In this document: in pieces, positions 33,915 to 45,100 of the stretch | Layout: every line of letters begins with the position of its first letter | Position numbering within the stretch: the first letter of the stretch is position 1 | NCBI GenBank assembly: GCA_017893485.1 | Contig: CM030366.1 | Coordinates: 97,178,585 to 97,242,584, forward strand | Direction of reading: 5' to 3' | Length of the DNA stretch: 64,000 bases | DNA from: Hemerocallis citrina | Taxonomy: Eukaryota; Streptophyta; Magnoliopsida; Asparagales; Asphodelaceae | Notes under the pieces: generated by a model | Database searches by the model: none | Seen by the model: the letters and a program-made list of their open reading frames with translations, nothing else | Told to the model about the DNA's origin: nothing | Translations under genes and position numbers: made by a program

Positions 33915-34090
33915 ATGTTTGTTCCGCCCAATTCTTGTACAGATTTGGAGGATTTTGGTATACAGCTAGCATCCTTAGTTGACAGTGAACCCATTTTGGT
34001 AAAAAATCATGCTAAGATGACAATCAGATGCATGAATTCAGCTTCTTTAACAGTAAAAGAAAATGAAAATTTGCAGTATCTAAGCATATA
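33915..34090 (-). repeat. 245-bp unit, inverted copy
   Basis: One partial copy of the 245-bp unit runs in the opposite orientation (CCGCCCAATTCTTGTACAG, then GGAGGATTTTGGTATACAG). It lies between two direct-repeat copies, so it can pair with the forward array at 34630-36720. Confidence 0.88.
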
Positions 34091-34159
34091 TGTTTCTAGA
34101 TCCAGGATCACAAATTTTGATTGGGCTGTGATTGGAATTTTTAGTGACTATCAACAAGT

Positions 34160-34500
34160 GTTCTTAATTGGGCTGTGATTAGAAAGAGAGGGCTCGAGTG
34201 GAGATCTGGAAACCCATATAGAGACATCTCGTTCATAATAATTTATTATTATTGTTGTTCTTGTCGCTCTTGTTGTTGTTGCTATGTCTCTTTATGTGCG
34301 TTTGCTGAAGAGAAAGAAGGGATGAGAGAGAGATGAGGAAAATGCCGCTATGTTAGCCTGGTGTATCCTCATTCTCTACCATTCCTCTTTCTGGCTTCTA
34401 TATTTGGTTTCCTTCCACGATGACAGGTCCTTAAAACTACACTTGATATGAGCCTTATTCTTATTTTTCCTCAATAAAAATGGGAGTTTTGGTTATCCAA
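34160..34500 (+). repeat. CACTA internal direct repeat, copy 2 of 3
   Basis: This matches 33459-33780 with small changes. It is preceded by a diverged TTGGGCTGTGATTGG stretch at about 34120. Confidence 0.85.
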
Positions 34501-34629
34501 CAAACATGTACCCGCATACTTTCAAATGGCATTTCCATTAGAAAGTCGGACTCCGAAGAATCGATCTATGACTAGACTCTCCATTTAAAGCCCAATCAAA
34601 ATTTGTCATCCTGGATCTAAAATCTTCTT

Positions 34630-36705
34630 TGAGCCACAAACATGATGATTTAGTTGGGATGAAGAATTAATAGACAAACATATATGCTTAGATACTGGAA
34701 ATTTTCATTTTCTTTTACTGTTAAAGAAGCTGAATATCTACATCTGATTGCCATCTTGGCATGATTTTTTTACCAAAATGGGTTCACTGTCAACTAAGGA
34801 TGCTGTATGTATACCAAAATCCTCCAAATCTGTATAAGAATTGGGCGGAACAAACCTTGTGCAGCCTTATTTTGGAGCAACAAATATCAATGGTTTAGTT
34901 GGGATGAAGAATTAATAGTCAAACATATATGCTTAGATACTGGAAATTTTCATTTCCTTTTACTGTTAAAGAAATTGATCACATGCATCTGATTGTCATC
35001 TTAGCATGATTTTTTTACCAAAATGGGTTCACTGTCAACTAAGGATGCTGGCTGTATACCAAAATCCTCCAAATCTGTACAAGAATTGGGCTGAACAAAC
35101 CTTGTGCAGGTTTATTTTGGAGCCACAAACATCATGATTTAGTTGGGATGAAGAATTAATAGAGAAACATATATGCTTAGATACTGGAAATTTTCATTTC
35201 CTTTTACTGTTAAAGAAACTGAATTCATGCATCTGATTGTCATCTTAGCATGACTTTTTTTACCAAAATGGATTCACTGTCAACTAAGGATGCTGTATGT
35301 ATACCAAAATCCTCCAAAACTGTATAAGAATTGGGCTGAACAAACCTTGTGCAAGTTTATTTTGGAGCCACAAACATCATGATTTAGTTGGGATGAAGAA
35401 TTATTGGAGAAACATATATGCTTAGATACTGAAAATTTTCATTTTCTTTTACTGTTAAAGAAGTTGAATTCATGCATCTGATTGTCATCTTAGCATGATT
35501 TTTTTACCAAAATGGGTTCACTGTCAACTAAGGATGCTGTATGTATACCAAAATCCTCCAAATCTGCACAAGAATTAGGCTGAACAAACCTTGTGCAGGT
35601 TTATTTTGGAGCCACAAACATCATGATTTAGTTGGGATGAAGAATTAATAGAGAAACATATATGCTTAGATACTGAAAATTTTCATTTCCTTTTACTGTT
35701 AAAGAAACTGAATTCATGCATCTGATTGTCATCTTAGCATGATTTTTTTACCAAAATGGGTTCACTGTCAACTAAGGATGTTGTATGTATACCAAAATCC
35801 TCCAAAACTGTACAAGAATTGGGCTGAACAAACCTTGTGCAGGTTTATTTTGGAGCCACAAACATCATGATTTAGTTGGGATGAATAATTATTGGAGAAA
35901 CATATATGTTTAGATACTGGAAATTTTCATTTTCTTTTACTGTTAAAGAAGCTAAATTCATGCATCTGATTGTCATCTTAGCATGATTTTTTTAACCAAA
36001 ATGGGTTCACTGTCAACTAAGGGTGCTGGCTGTATACCAAAATCCTCCAAATCTGTACAAGAATTGGGCTGAACAAACCTTGTGCAGGTTTATTTTGGAG
36101 CCACAAACATCATGATTTAGTTGGGATGAAGAATTAATAGAGAAACATATATGCTTAGATACTGGAAATTTTCATTTCCTTTTACTGTTAAAGAAACTGA
36201 TCGCATGCATCTGATTGTCATCTTAGCATGATTTTTTTACCAAAATGGGTTCACTGTCAACTAAGAATGTTGTATGTATACCAAAATCCTCCAAATCTGT
36301 ACAAGAATTGGGCTGAACAAACCTTGTACAGGTTTCTTTTGGAGCCACAAACATCATGATTTAGTTGGGATGAAGAATTAATGGAGAAACATATATGCTT
36401 AGATACTATTGGCATGTTTACATTTTCTTTTACTGTTAAAGAAGCTGAATTCATGCATCTGATTGTCATCTTAGCATATTTTTTTACCAAAATGGGTTAA
36501 CTGTCAACTAAGGATGCTGGCTGTATACCAAAATCCTCCAAATCTGTACAAGAATTGGGCTGAACAAACCTTGTGCAGGTTTCTTTTGGAGCCACAAACA
36601 TCATGATTTAGTTGGGATGAAGAATTAATAGAGAAACATATATGCTTAGATACTGGCAATTTTGATTTTCTTTTACTATTAAAGAAGCTAAATTCATGCA
36701 TCTGA
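34630..36705 (+). repeat. 245-bp tandem array inside CACTA, right block (about 8 units)
   Basis: It has at least eight units with markers GGTTCACTGTCAACTAAGGATGCTG and CATATATGCTTAGATACTGG. Adjacent units differ by a few percent and no gene is present. Confidence 0.9.
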
Positions 36706-36759
36706 AGATTTAAGATCCAGGATGGCAAATTTTGATTGGGCTGTGATTGGATTGTTTAG

Positions 36760-37140
36760 TGGTTGTCGTCTATGTTCTTAATTGGGCTGTGATTAGAAAG
36801 AGAGGGCTCGAGTGGAGATCTGGAAACCCATATAGAGACATCTCATTTATAATAATTTATTATTATTGTTGTTCTTGTCGCTCTTGCTGTTGTTGCTGAT
36901 GTCTCTTTGTGTGCGTGTGCTGAAGGGAAAGAAGGGATGAGAGAGAGATGAGGAAAATGCCGCTATGTTAGCCTGGTGTATCCTCATTCTCTACCATTCT
37001 CTGTTTCCATTTCTGGCTTCTATATTTGGTTTTCTTCCACGATGACAGTTCCTTAAAACTACACTTGATATGAGCCCCTTATTTTTCTTATTTTTCTTAT
37101 ATTTGGTTTCCTGTTGAACTAAATTATTGTTTTTTTTTCA
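36760..37140 (+). repeat. CACTA internal direct repeat, copy 3 of 3
   Basis: This is the third copy of the 33459-33780 unit and lies next to the right end of the CACTA element. Confidence 0.82.
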
Positions 37141-37204
37141 TAGAGCGGTCACCCAGATGAAGGAAATTTGGATGATCAACACTGAAGCTACTCGAGGGGT
37201 ATGT

Positions 37205-37373
37205 ATCTGTGGTCCATCAGAAACGCCGGTGAATGTACCTATCTCTCCGCGACGCTCGATTCTGCAGCATTTGTACCGGCGTTTATAAAAACGCCGGTGA
37301 ATGTTTCACCGGCATAAAAAATCGCCGGTGTAGGTCTAAAAAAACGCCGGCGAATAACTTCTGTGTTGTAGTG
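37205..37373. repeat. CACTA right end: subterminal repeats and terminal inverted repeat
   Basis: At least six ACGCCGG(T/C)G motifs in both orientations (near 37214, 37264, 37279, 37298, 37311 and 37342) precede the TIR at 37362-37373. This mirrors the left end. Confidence 0.88.
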
Positions 37374-37376
37374 ACA
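37374..37376. other. target site duplication ACA, right copy, of the CACTA element
   Basis: This matches 11264-11266. Confidence 0.88.
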
Positions 37377-37686
37377 CTGTCTAGAAACACCGGGAGAAGT
37401 CCAGGCGACAGGCCCTCCGACGATCTAGTCAGTCACTGAGAAAGCAACAGTAACTAGGGTTCAGGTGGGGAAAGACTGATTACCTTCTTCAGTGAGGAAG
37501 GGGTTGGATATTTATAGGCAGAGGTAAACGGGTCTGGAACCCTAACGGGCCGGATCGGACTCGTTTGCCTGTGGGTCTGAGCTGGTCACGACCCATTGGA
37601 CTCCAGTTGACTTGATGATCACAGGGGAAAGGATCTAGAGAAGATGAGAGGGCTATGATTTGTGCCACTCTTTTTATTCCACATCA
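37377..37686 (-). repeat. Tat-1 5' LTR, part 2 (5' side)
   Basis: It resumes with CTGTCTAGAAACACCGGGAG, aligning with CTACCTAGAAACACCGGGAG in the Tat-4 LTR at 52233. It runs to CCACATCA at 37686 (sense start TGATGTGG). Together with 11058-11266 it makes a 519-bp LTR. A TATAAATA box is on the reverse strand near 37510-37517. Confidence 0.85.
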
Positions 37687-38682
37687 CCACTATATCTAAT
37701 TCACTACAGTCGGCAATTATAAAACATGAAATGCTTTCTTCGTGAAAAGGTTGGTTAGAGACATGCCTCTTTTCTTGTTTGAAGTGTTGGTAGTTGTCCC
37801 ACAAGCCTTATGTTTTGCTAATTATCCTAAATTTTCTTGACAACAATGGTTAAGAAAGAAAATGAGTTGAGATGGATATCAATCATAAGAACCTTTTCAA
37901 TATGAAATTATTTTGCTTTCTATGCAATGTGTGAATAATTGATTTAGGGATACTTGTATTTGATTGTTAGATAAGAAACTATTGAGGCTAATAGTCCTAC
38001 ATAACATTAAAATAAAAAATTTTAAAAATTTAAAAAATCTAAAAATATTGGAGCTCACATCGGTCTTCTCAAAAAGGTTATTCATTTGTTTTGCAAAAAA
38101 TAAAAATAAATACTATAGTGTTTATGGTTGTTATACCACAAATTGAGTCAACTTTTCCAATGAGAACTATTTTGTTTCCGCTCATCTCCACGTTTTTCAC
38201 TTTGATTCACTAGAGTCGAAAACAAATTTTGCTTCCCAAAAATACACCATCTTTCATCCACTGTTCCGGGTCTGGCAAATAAACATGTCCTAACTGATTC
38301 CCTAAAACAAAAAAAATGTCCCAGCTAATTAAGCTTTTTTGATTGATTCATTTTATGAATTATGAGAACTCTGCTTGAACTTGGTATCTTCACACAGTGC
38401 TGGCCCTCACCTTGAGGCCGGTGAGGCGGCCACCTCAGATCACCAATTTTTTTATATTTTTAGGAGCTTCAAATTTGTAATTTTCCTAGAAATATAGGCA
38501 CGTATTTTGTGCGTAAAAAATTCATATTGTAATTAGGAGTTCCTAAAAATAATTATTTGGATCTTTTGTCTTGGGTCTCCGGGAACTCATGGTGGCCCTA
38601 TCGTCAGATTATATCCATGTTTTAAAATAAAGTTCGCTTATCATCTTGTTTCTAATAGTTTCCTCCGTTTCTTGTTGAATCA
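37687..38682. other. low-information intergenic DNA
   Basis: This is AT-rich with no gene that I can support. A stretch near 38396 (CAGTGCTGGCCCTCACC) faintly resembles a hAT-type terminus, but no partner end was found. Confidence 0.4.
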
Positions 38683-38903
38683 TCTCTAATATTATAATGG
38701 GAGAAGGGCTTAGTGTCATTTGTAAATGTGTGTCATTTTGTCAACACGTGCAGCACACGTGTTGCTAGTTTTTTTTTTGTCCTTTTCGTTTCACTCCCTA
38801 TTTTCCCCACGTGCAACGCACGTGTATAATACTAGACTTTTTTTTGTCCTTTTTATCTTCCCTCCCCATTTTCTCTACGTGCAACTCACGTGTATAATAC
38901 TAG
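38683..38903 (+). mobile_element. short Helitron-like element with repeated 3' hairpin ends
   Basis: It starts TCTCTAATATTATAATGG after an A and ends CTAG before a T, fitting Helitron insertion between A and T. A hairpin, ACGTGCAACTCACGT, sits about ten bases before the final CTAG. Two further hairpin-plus-CTAG ends lie upstream (CTAG at 38765-38768 and 38832-38835), about 67-68 bp apart. At 221 bp with no gene, it would be non-autonomous. Confidence 0.6.
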
Positions 38904-39530
38904 TCATACATAATAACATAAACTTCTATTCTTTAAACCCTAATTAAATGTTTATTTAGTTTCGTTAGAGTATTAAATAAATCTCCATCCTTCTCTTCTC
39001 TACTAAAGATGAATTTGTGAAATCGTTAATAAATATGTAAGGAAGGGTAATCTAGACAATCCAGCCATCAAGGGCATATTGGTCAGAAAAGTTCTGCTCT
39101 GTTCCCCACGGCGCAGCTAATGGTTCGCCCTTTGAAGTCCACGTGGCAGCTCCAGGCTCCTCCTCCCGATATTTTCGTGCTGACGTGGAAGAGAGCTCAA
39201 GTGGCTGGATTAGCATCGTCCAAGGTGTGCGCCCCACATGACGCGCACCTGAAGAGCGGGACCCACAATCTTCGATATACTAGGCTTGTATATTAAAATA
39301 CTCGATATACTCGACTGGTATATTAAAATGTTTTAAGAAGGAGGGGTCGCAAATAAAATAAATTATCTGAGGTGCAGGGAACGAAAGAATTGGTTGGAAG
39401 GTGGAGGGCGTGGTGATCGGATCGATCCAGTAGAAGTTGACGTGCATGATAAGCCCACGTGGTGGGGTCGTCTCATTTACCTCGTATATGTATATACTAT
39501 ATATTTTATTTCTTTCTTTTATTTTTTATC
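38904..39530. other. intergenic DNA, no gene seen
   Basis: Mixed-composition sequence with short ATATACTCGA/GTATATTAAAATG repeats near 39276-39330. No feature is supported. Confidence 0.35.
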
Positions 39531-39547
39531 AAGGTGTGTGTTAGTAT
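39531..39547. other. target site duplication, left copy, of the polyadenylated insert
   Basis: AAGGTGTGTGTTAGTAT at 39531-39547 recurs after the poly(A) at about 40124-40142, with one extra GT in the right copy. Confidence 0.8.
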
Positions 39548-40123
39548 CCCGGCTTCTAGTGTGATTGTTAGCCAGTCTCTGTTTCTACGATCGGCGCTTC
39601 TCCTTCTGCGTAGAGCCGAGCTGTGCGCTGCATGTCTGTCATCGGTTCCTATCTCTCCCTGTTTGGCGAGACGCGAGCGGGCTTTGTAGCGGGCTCTTCG
39701 TCCGCTGTTTTCCGAGAGTCATTATGGTGGTTCTTGTGGGCAGCTTTTCGTCTTGTCCATAGGCTACCCCGGGTCCACCTGGCCTTCCGTTAGGAGCTGG
39801 CGGTGCTTTGTCCAAGGACATAAGATGACCCCTCAGGGGAGGTTTTCCGAAGACTCGTCGAGTTTCGCTTCCCGCCCGTCTTGACAGCGGCAACGCAATG
39901 CCGGCTCTCTTCGCCTGTTTACTATCCCATGCTCATTGTTGTTTGTTGCTCTTTTTTCGCGTTTTCGTGCGCATTACGGCGTCGGTTTTACGATTTGTAA
40001 AACTCTTACCAGTTTTGTTGTATCGTATTGTACATACTTTGATTATTAATATATTTTTTGATCTGGCTGAAGTCTTCGGACTCTATCCGTTTACATCAAC
40101 AACAAAAAAAAAAAAAAAAAAAA
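39548..40123 (+). mobile_element. polyadenylated retro-insert (5'-truncated LINE or retrocopy)
   Basis: The segment ends in about 21 A's and is flanked by a 17-bp duplication, the signature of target-primed reverse transcription. The tail (GTTGTATCGTATTGTACATAC, then TTATTAATATATTTTTTG) resembles LINE 3' ends in plants. I do not recognise the GC-rich body and see no conserved protein, so a SINE or processed transcript is also possible. Confidence 0.65.
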
Positions 40124-40142
40124 AAGGTGTGTGTGTTAGTAT

Positions 40143-40357
40143 TTAACCTCGTATTGTAGTAAAATTTTGAAGTTATATGGTTCCGTAGGATCTAAGTCTA
40201 ACCTTAACAAATATAACACCATTATGCGGTGTCCGCATGTGAATTTTGGAATAGGGAGAGTGGGTGAAGAACTCTTCTCACTAATCACTTTTTAAACTGA
40301 AAACACTCACAATAGGATGATTATAGTGGCTTTCATATAAGTCCTTAGATGTGATAA
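40143..40357. other. intergenic DNA, no gene seen
   Basis: Unique sequence between the retro-insert and the Tat-3 target site, with no feature that I can support. Confidence 0.35.
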
Positions 40358-40362
40358 GTGAT
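40358..40362. other. target site duplication GTGAT, left copy, of Tat-3
   Basis: GTGAT directly before the 5' LTR is repeated at 51028-51032 directly after the 3' LTR. Confidence 0.92.
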
Positions 40363-40923
40363 TGATGTGGGTTGGATGACGTGGCTCCTTCTGGGCCACA
40401 GGATCTCCTCAAAATGCGCGCGTCTCTAGATCATCCAGATCTGTCATGTCAGCACTGAAAAACCGCCCAGACCTCTGCCACGTCAGCCCGGAAATCGTCC
40501 GGGCTCTTGCCACGTCAGCCCTATACCGTCCGGATTTTCACCGTTCAACCCCACGGGCAACCGGGTCCGGACCCGGTTGACATCTTCTATAAAATACCAG
40601 ACCCCTGCTCCTTTTCCAGGTAATTGATCTTTTCCCACTCAAACCCTAGTAACTGTTACTCTCTCTCAGTAGCTGACTAGATCGTCGGAGGGTCTGCCAC
40701 CGGGACCAACCCCGGTGTTCCTAGACCGTCTGCAGGTACACGAGGCATCGGATCCGAGCCTCCCGATCCGAGCCGAGCATCCAGCCTCCACCTCACTCCC
40801 GCCTACTTCCATATCGTTCGCCCGGCCGAGGGCCGTCTGCGTAAGAGTTTCCTCGATCAATACAAATCGAGTAAGAACTCACACCTGGTGCATCCACACG
40901 TCTCCCAAAAACAAACCGCATCA
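40363..40923 (+). repeat. Tat-3 5' LTR
   Basis: It starts TGATGTGGGTTGG and ends CGCATCA. A TATAAAATA box is at 40588. The downstream boundary is set by the primer site. Confidence 0.92.
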
Positions 40924-40946
40924 GGTTGGCGCCGTCTGTGGGAACC
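40924..40946 (+). other. primer binding site of Tat-3
   Basis: GGTTGGCGCCGTCTGTGGG directly follows the 5' LTR, as in Tat-1. Confidence 0.75.
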
Positions 40947-41006
40947 TCCATTGCAAACACCGGTCCGAGCTCAGCCACCAACGGTATCCCGTCAACCCGA
41001 GCTCAC

Positions 41007-43412
41007 ATGGCACCCAAAGCCACGAGAGCTGTTACCTCGGCGCGTCGGCAGGACGTGCCTCCACAGGGCGTCGGCACCGATGCTCAAGCATCCAACAACC
41101 CGGGGGTCAGTCACAGACTCCAACCGGGCGCCTCCCGTCCGATCCAACCCGATCTCCGGGGAGTAATCCTGAACCGACAGGTCAGCCGCAGCAGGGGAGG
41201 GGCCGCTTCCAACTCGGCCCCGAACCATCCAAAGCCTCCTCCCAAGGACGGGGGCCGGCGGTCGGACGGCAACCTCCGGCTCAACCAAACCGGGCCGAGC
41301 GAGCCCCGGTCACTCACCAGGAGTTCCAGGACTTCCGGAAGGAGATCATGGGGGCCATCCGAGGGATCCCCATTGATGAGGACGTCCGCCGCTCTCACAC
41401 ACGGTCAGATGCCGAGGCCAGCGTGTCTCACTCCTCAACAATCCCACCGGAGTATGACGACGACATTTTGAAGCGCCTCCAAGAAGTGGAAGATCGCCTC
41501 GACCACTTCGGCAACGGTGACCCGAGGACGGCTCAGGGGTACAGGCCTGTCCGACCTCCTTCTCCGCCCTCATCCTGCAGGCGGAGATACCCCGAAATTT
41601 TTGCCGCCTCAATTCGAGACCGATGATGGCGAGGGCGATTCTGCTGATCACATGGAGGGCTTGAAAACCCTCATGATGATTCACAGCGCATTAGATCCCC
41701 TCTTGTGCCGAGCCTTCCTCGCCACCCTCCGGGGTCCGGCTCGGGAATGGTTCTCCAAACTCACCCCCGGCTCCATCTATTCTTTCGACCAGCTAGAGGG
41801 CAGCTTCCTCGCACACTTTGTAACCAGCCGAAAGGCCGAAAGAACAAGTGCATCCCTACTCGGCCTCCGGCAGAACGAAGGGGAGTCACTCCGAGTGTTC
41901 GTCCGAAGGTTCACCGCCGAGGCGAGGTCGGTCTCCTCCCTCGACCCTGGGGTTGCCTCGGCAGCCTTCCGGCACAACGTCCGACACGGACAGCTGAAGG
42001 TCTCCCTGACAAAGAAGCCCTCGATAGACTTCCCTGACCTCCTCAACCGGGTCGAAAAGTACATCCGAGCTGAAGAGGCCCTGAATCCAGAGGACCAAAA
42101 AGATGTTTTCGGGAAGGGGAAGCGCAAAGCCGATGAGGTCGAGCCGGCGAAGAAAGCTCCGAGAGACGGGGGCGCCGCGAAGAAGGTTCCGCCAGTCCCC
42201 CATTTCGAGAGGTACACTCCGCTGACGCAAAACGTGTCAACGATCCTCTTGGCGATTGAAGACAGCGACCTCGTGCAGTATCCCCCTCGACCGTCCAACA
42301 ACACCAGCAAGAAGAGGGATCAGAGGTTCTACTACCTCTTTCACCGGGACAACGGGCACGACACAGATCATTGTCATGCCCTGAAGGACGAAATTGAGGC
42401 CCTCATTCAACGAGGGTACCTCCAAGAATTCAAAAGAGAAGGCCTCCGGGAACAGAGGGATACCAGACATAGGAGGGATTCTCCTCCTCCTCGAGCACCC
42501 CGGCAGCGACCCGAGCGGGAGCCGGAGCCTGAGGAGCCCGAGGGCCAGGCAATCTTACATTGCGTCCACGGAGGGCCCATAGGGGGAGAATCCAACACTT
42601 CCCGCAAGGCATTCATCCGAGATGTCAATACCATCCAGGGCCCTCTCTCCCCCCAAATCCAGCAACTCCCTGTTTCTTTCTCGGGGGAGGACCTGGAAGG
42701 AGTCCGGTTCCCTCACTGTGACGCACTTGTCATCAGCCTCAGCATGGAAAACTTTGAGGTCTGGAGAATCCTCGTAGACAACGGGAGCTCGGTCAATATT
42801 CTATTCCTGGGAGCATTCGAGAACTTGAAGCTCTCCCGTGAGAAGCTAAAGCCGGCCGGATACACCTTACACGGATTCTCCGGCGTCCCCGTGACAATAG
42901 AGGGGATCATCACCCTAGACGTCACGGCAGGCACGACCCCGAACAGAAGAACCGAGTCCATGGACTTCATGGTTGTGAATGTCAAGGCAGCCTACAACGC
43001 CATACTCGGCCGTCTGGGTCTCTGCTCCCTCCAGGCAGGTCCCTCGGCTTACCACCAGAAAATGAAGTTCCCCACCAACACTGGTGTCGGAGTTGTCCGA
43101 GGAAATCAAGAAGCAACCCGTTCGTGCTACATGATGGCGATCGGGAGAGGTGTATTTCCCCTCGATGCCGTCGAGCTAGAGCCCGAAAGAACCCAGCCAG
43201 AACCGGAGCCAGCGGACGAGCTAGAAGATGTCTCATTCGAGACAGGGGATGCGTCGAAGCACTTCCGAGTGAGCTGCTCCCTCGCGCCCGACCTCAAGAA
43301 CGCCCTGATCGGCTGCATTCGCCGCAATGTCGATCTCTTCGCCTGGAAGCCCTCTAACATGCCCAGGATCTCTGAGGATCTCATACAAGCTTGGGGCTCG
43401 GTGCTCGGATAA
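41007..43412 (+). pseudogene. gag: Tat-3 gag and protease, frameshifted, truncated before RT
   Basis: Homology to Tat-1 and Tat-2 gag places the start at the ATG at 41007 (MAPKATRAV). The conserved frame moves at least twice: before the HQEFQDFRKEIMGAIRG segment (about 41310) and again near 41570-41590, before PPQFETDDGEGDSADHMEG. From there it is open to 43412 and includes the gag core (REWFSKLTPGSIYSFDQ), a YYLFHRDNGHDTDHC knuckle and the protease (VDNGSSVNILF near 42775). It ends shortly after the FAWKPSNMPRISEDL linker, replaced by a short repeat unit (AAGCTTGGGGCTCGGTGCTC). Confidence 0.88.
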
Positions 43413-44160
43413 CATCACGAGCCATAAAAGCTTCTCTTACAAGCTTGGGGCTTGGTGCTCGGATAGCATCGCGAGCCAGAAAAGCCTCTCTTAGAAGCAC
43501 CAGCAACCATAGCATGAGGCGGCAACCATTAGCTACACCCATGCCGTCTCTCCTGAGAACAAGTGCGGGAGCTCGGCGTCGACCTCGAGCAAGGCGGGGG
43601 CTTTCTTCAAAGCCTCCCGACCTTAACGCTCGGCGACGATCCGTGGCTATGCCCGTTACTGGCTTTCTCCCCGGTATGAGGGCTCGGCACCTGTTCCTCG
43701 CATGGTTTGGGCTTCTTCAAGCCTATCAACCATAGCATGATGCAGCAACCGCCAGCTACACCTGTACCGTCTCTCCTGAGAACAAGTGCGGGAGCTCGGC
43801 GTCGACCTCGAGCAAGGCGGGGGCTTTCTTCAAAGCCTCCCGACCTTAATGCTCGGCGACGATCCGTGGCTACGCCCGTTACTGGCTTTCTCTCCGGTGT
43901 GGGGGCTCGGCACCTGTCTCTCGAATGGCCTTCTTCAAGCCCATCAACCAAAGCACGAGGCAGCAACTGCCAGCTACACCCGTGCCGTCTCTCCTGAGAA
44001 CAAGTGCGGGAGCTCGGCGTCGACCTCGAGCAAGGTGGGGGCTTTCTTCAAAGCCTCCCGACCTTAACGCTCGGCGACGATCCGTGGCTTCGCCCGTTAC
44101 TGGCTTTCCCCCCAGTATGGGGGCTTGGCAACAACACCTCGCATGGTTTCGGGCCTCTTC
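43385..44160 (+). repeat. 218-bp tandem array in Tat-3 (three units)
   Basis: Markers CTGAGAACAAGTGCGGGAGC and AAGCCTCCCGACCTTAA recur about every 218 bp (adjacent frames start 43707 and 43925). Two short AAGCTTGGGGCTCGGTGCTC units precede it at 43388-43490. The array begins exactly where the RT region would be expected. Confidence 0.85.
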
Positions 44161-44339
44161 GAGCCCATCAAACTATGCACGAGGCGATGACCGCTGCCAC
44201 GCCCTCGCCGTCTCCCTAACAATTAATGGTGTCTCGTCGTTAAAACCAGAGCAAGGCCACGGCTTCCTTCGGAGCCGCTCGACCAATGCGCTCGGCTACG
44301 ACCTACAACCATTTCTATTTCAACAAAAATTTTATTGTT

Positions 44340-44800
44340 TTAGAGCGTCTGCCCTCGGCAGACGCCCCGAGCTTCGGGCTGGTTGTTTGACCCTCCTTGC
44401 ACCCGCGAACAACCCGGGGTTTACTGCTTTCACAAGTCCAAACCCCAAATTGTTCGAGGACGGCAGGAAGACCACCGACCCTCAGCTCTCCTCGCTCCGA
44501 GATCCTTCGTTGACCCTCCTCTCGCCCACGAACAACCCGGGGTTTACAGCTCTTCACGAGCCCAAAACCCCGAATTGTTTGAGGACGACAGGAAAGCCAC
44601 CAACCTCGGTCCTCTCCGAGCCCCCAAACTGATCGGTCGGCCCACCACTCACTAACGAACCCCCCGGGGTCCTCCGGCCCTCAAGGACCGAACCCCGAAT
44701 TGTTCGAGGGTGATTGGTGTGCCTCCAATCCGGAGGCCTCGGAAAAAGATTATGTTCGGGGTGCCCGCCCTCGGTAGGCACCCAAAGTCAAGCGACTGAT
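44340..44800 (+). repeat. about 125-bp tandem repeat in Tat-3 (three units)
   Basis: Units share AACAACCCGGGGTTTAC, CAAACCCC and AATTGTTCGAGGACG-type segments. The third unit near 44660-44720 is diverged. Confidence 0.7.
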
Positions 44801-45100
44801 CAGCCACTCACTCCTTAACAACTAGCTTGAGGGGAGTGGGGATTATATAGCCCCCTGAGGGGTGTAATTAATGCGTCTGGGAATGTGAAACGGCGGAAGG
44901 CTAAACGTTGCCATAAATGTTCGTGGGAATGCGAAACGTCGCCATTAATGACTTATTGACAGGAGATATGCCACTGCATATGCGCCCGTTGCACCAAGTC
45001 ACCTCGGCGGCGACCCTCCGCAACAAGCACAGCAACCACCTTCGGCGACCGAGACAATCAAAGTTCAGAGAATCAAATGTTCTTGTTATTACTCATGGCT
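44801..45100. other. Tat-3 spacer
   Basis: Unique sequence with a GATTATATAGCCCC stretch near 44842, TATA-like on either strand. No reading frame is supported. Confidence 0.35.

Larger units (their letters stand above)
11267..37373 (+). mobile_element. CACTA (En/Spm, CMC) DNA transposon containing a nested Tat element
   Basis: The ends are exact 12-bp inverted repeats, CACTACAACACA at 11267-11278 and its complement at 37362-37373, flanked by ACA on both sides. Many subterminal copies of ACGCCGGTGAAT occur in both orientations near each end. Inside are a degraded TNP2-type transposase gene, a piece of the second CACTA gene, and arrays of a 245-bp unit. Without Tat-2 the element is about 10.8 kb. 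Joining the flanks rebuilds a Tat LTR that aligns with the uninterrupted LTR near 52220-52250. The transposase has several stops and frameshifts, so the copy is probably not autonomous. Confidence 0.93.

Noticed and set aside
37964..38146. Short Lys/Leu-rich frame
   Set aside because: AT-rich chance frame with no start context, homologue or neighbour supporting it.
38396..38605. hAT-like terminus (CAGTGCTGGCCCTCACC)
   Set aside because: Only one end resembles a hAT terminus. No inverted partner or 8-bp duplication was found.
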